Origin: Synaphobranchus kaupii | Taxonomy: Eukaryota > Chordata > Actinopteri > Anguilliformes > Synaphobranchidae | NCBI GenBank assembly: GCA_029718625.1 | Contig: CM056391.1 | Span: forward strand, 8,833,615 to 8,897,614 | Length of the DNA: 64,000 bases | Direction of reading: 5' to 3' | Shown: positions 61,691 through 64,000 of the stretch, piece by piece | How positions within the stretch are numbered: the stretch's first letter is position 1 | How the letters are laid out: each line of letters starts with the position of its first letter | Position numbers and translations under genes: made by a program | Notes under the pieces: generated by a model | Database searches by the model: none | What the model was told of the DNA's origin: nothing | The model's input: only the letters and a program-made list of their open reading frames with translations

Positions 61691-64000
61691 TCCTGTCTCT
61701 TTGCCCTTGAGTAATGTGCGTTTGTACAGTACGTGAGCAGCAGCTTCTGCTAGCCTGTGTGAGGAGGAATAATTACATTTAAAGAAACGGTTTATAGAGT
61801 CAGGATACAGGGTCAAGGAAAAGAGGCATCGTCTCAGATCCTTCAGACAGAGAACGTCACATTGCCTTCTCATATTTTCTCACGTTTGCCAACAAACTTA
61901 GCAGCCTGTGGCCAAATTATAAGTAACGATGCCATGTTTGGGCAGCTCACCCTGGTAATGCACTGTTCCGGTGCATGGATGGGCCCCTCGTTCTGGCGTT
62001 GAATCTGGACTGTGCGGTTGCTGACTGTGGCTGGCAGCCCCGTAGGACATCGTATAATTTGGCTCTAATGTTGCCCAGAGAGGGGAGGGTTCCGGCCGAC
62101 TGGGCCAGCAATGTCTCATGGCGCACCAGCGACCCCAACCGGTCGACCGGGTGTGCGCGGTTCGCCCGTTGAGCTGCGACGATGCGTCTTCCTCCGGATA
62201 ATGTACGCGCGAGCCTGACTTGTTCACCCTGGTGTGAAATGAAGCATCGTTGACATCGTAGAGGTTTGGAAGAGAGCACAGGCTTGTCTTTGGCCCTTCC
62301 CCTTGACACTGGTGGTTGCAGTGATCATTATAGCGTGAGCGTGATTGAGCATTCCAAACTGGGAGACAAATGTGGAAAAAGCATTAGAAACATTACGCCA
62401 TGCCAGAAAATGCACATACTTCACCATGTCTTTTTGTGCATGTGTAGAGCCTACCATTACAGCAAATTACGTTTATAAATGCACATACTTGGCACAGGTT
62501 ATGATTGAATACAAACCCATTTTCCAGCACTCAAGGTGAAGAGTGTAGTCTTTCTCAGATGGACTGACATGCAAATTAGCGTGCAGTGCAAAACGACACC
62601 ACCAAATCTAATTTTATCAAAATTAAATTGCACATATTAACAGGAACTATAACATTATCTGGAGAAACTAGATATAATTCACGTGTTCACAATGTGCAGT
62701 AGGTGAGCTAACCCAGCTATATCATCAATTGCTTGCACAAAACAGATATGACAGGTCAGAATCTCCTGCTTGCGGGTATGCAAACGGTAAAGGTTGTTCT
62801 CTGCCCGGTGGACATGATCAAAAGGATTGATGAGGCCACCATAAAGTTCTGCTCTGAGAATCTCCCCGAATGTACTCCAGCCTGCCGGACAATCTCCAAT
62901 AATCACAGCCTGCTGGAAGACTCCACTGAAGCTTCTCCCCGGGCAGCTAATTAATGAATCAGTCTTCCTCTGTTTGAGACAGAGGCCTCTCTCATATATT
63001 GGCTGGGCCAGTTTTTCTCCTGTTGCCAAGGTGATTGATGGCACTGATTCTCAGTGAACAGCTTTCATTCTTTTTTTTTCTTCCTTTTTTATATCCCTGA
63101 CCATGAGAGAATGGGATTAAAGAACTGAGAAAAAGGAGGGCCGGGAGCTTTGGCTCTGTCCCTGCACTGGGGGGCAGACTCTCTCCTCCTCGAGGAAGAG
63201 GGAACCTGGAGAAAATGGTCACATGGGGGCTCTTTTTTTGGGCTCTGTTGAATGATAACGGCGGTTAAGTACGCGCATGCGTCCCTCCTCTTTGGAGCCC
63301 TGGGTCCCTGCTCGCGGTAAATTGGCATCTTTGAGACCCCATCGGCAGCCGATCGGTAGGGATATTCACCAGGCAAATGGCAGCATTGATTCAGCGAGAC
63401 GTTTATGGTACTGGTTTGTGTGTGTGTGTGTAGATATGTCTACAGGTGTATGTGTGCCTGTGCGACTTTGTGCATGGGACAGATTACACATCTCACACAG
63501 GAGGGTGTTTTTTTGGGTGTCTGTGGTGCCTCTCAGATTATGGGGTCAGCTAATTAAAGTTTAGCTAGTATAATCACAAATGTGCCCTTATAATTAATAT
63601 TTAATGTGCAAACAGAAACTTGGTATTGAATTTAAATAGTGTGGACTAAGAGTCTAAAGGAGCTGTAAATAAACGTCAGGGAAAGTGCTTGGTTGGCCGG
63701 GTTTGCCGTGCTGATTTATAAACACTTTCACAGGAGGTTTTTTATAGCCCGCGAGGCTTGGGCCCACTGCTGCAGGGATCATCTCTTGAAAGCAGTGGCG
63801 CTGGATGCAATTAAAGCATCTCCTGGCACACTCCAGGCCTAGCTGGGCACTGGGCAGAGCGGGTCATTAGGAGGATCGCCACAGCAGAGCCCCATCTGCT
63901 CACGCTAATTTACCGTAGTCCACCGCCCAAATATTAAGCGGAAACGGGATCGTGTTTTATATTTACATATCGATGTAGTGGGCCAGGGACGTCGTTAGGC
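61691..64000. other. Intergenic, no gene supported
   Basis: From 61950 to 62240 the sequence is GC-rich and could be an older SINE-like repeat (low certainty). A short (TG)n lies at 63418-63431. From 62690 to 63000 and from 63540 to 63960 the sequence is non-repetitive, with AATTAA and TAATTA words, and might be regulatory. No exon with splice borders and a recognisable protein is seen. Confidence 0.4.

Noticed and set aside
61950..62240. GC-rich segment as a tRNA-derived SINE
   Set aside because: I could not identify A and B boxes or clear ends, so it was left as a low-certainty note.
62733..62954. A 73-codon + ORF (and a minus-strand partner) as a possible exon
   Set aside because: No recognisable domain, no convincing splice borders, and open frames on both strands suggest chance.

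Overview
The window looks like teleost fish nuclear DNA. It has small exons with GT-AG introns, a dense load of fish-type DNA transposons and MITEs, (CA)n/(TG)n arrays, a 500-N scaffold gap, and conserved vertebrate gene order. I recognise five host genes. In order they are dync1li2 (+, last four coding exons), cmtm4 (+, complete, 4 coding exons over 26 kb), cmtm3 (-, 5 coding exons), a small CKLF/CMTM-like MARVEL gene (-, 4 exons) and a SPATA2-family gene (-, 2 coding exons). The first four match, in order and orientation, the mammalian CKLF-CMTM1-CMTM2-CMTM3-CMTM4-DYNC1LI2 cluster (human 16q22, from memory), with a single CKLF-like gene where mammals have CKLF/CMTM1/CMTM2.

Layout: 1-7.3 kb holds the end of dync1li2 and its 3' UTR. 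From 7.9 to 38.7 kb is cmtm4: promoter/5' UTR, a 14.4-kb intron 1, an 8.7-kb intron 2, and a long 3' UTR. Intron 1 carries a Kolobok-like TTAA element with a THAP exon and a P2X7-tail-like ORF, a TTAA MITE with 73-bp perfect inverted repeats, a hAT-like element and the N gap. Intron 2 carries locally duplicated repeats, a very long poly-G tract and an 0.8-kb TG array. From 40.5 to 51.2 kb is cmtm3, tail-to-tail with cmtm4; its intron 1 holds a 42-bp minisatellite and a Tc1 transposon with an apparently intact transposase. From 52.2 to 54.8 kb is the CKLF-like gene, and from 57.5 to 59.7 kb the SPATA2-like gene. The last 4 kb contains no gene I can support.

The cmtm genes encode four-pass MARVEL proteins that act in vesicle and receptor trafficking. 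cmtm3 and the CKLF-like gene share identical middle-exon lengths (156 and 96 bp, all phase 0), which points to tandem duplication. dync1li2 encodes a cargo-adaptor subunit of cytoplasmic dynein, and SPATA2 proteins link CYLD to LUBAC. Two of the five host genes (dync1li2, and the SPATA2-like gene twice) have reading-frame breaks in or near G/C runs. The window also has many G/C homopolymers, so these breaks are probably sequence errors, but that needs checking.

The most interesting item is the 1.86-kb TTAA-flanked element at 12.1-14.0 kb. Each of its long terminal inverted repeats lies just outside an inward-facing ORF: a THAP zinc finger on one side and a P2X7 C-terminal (ballast)-like cysteine domain on the other.
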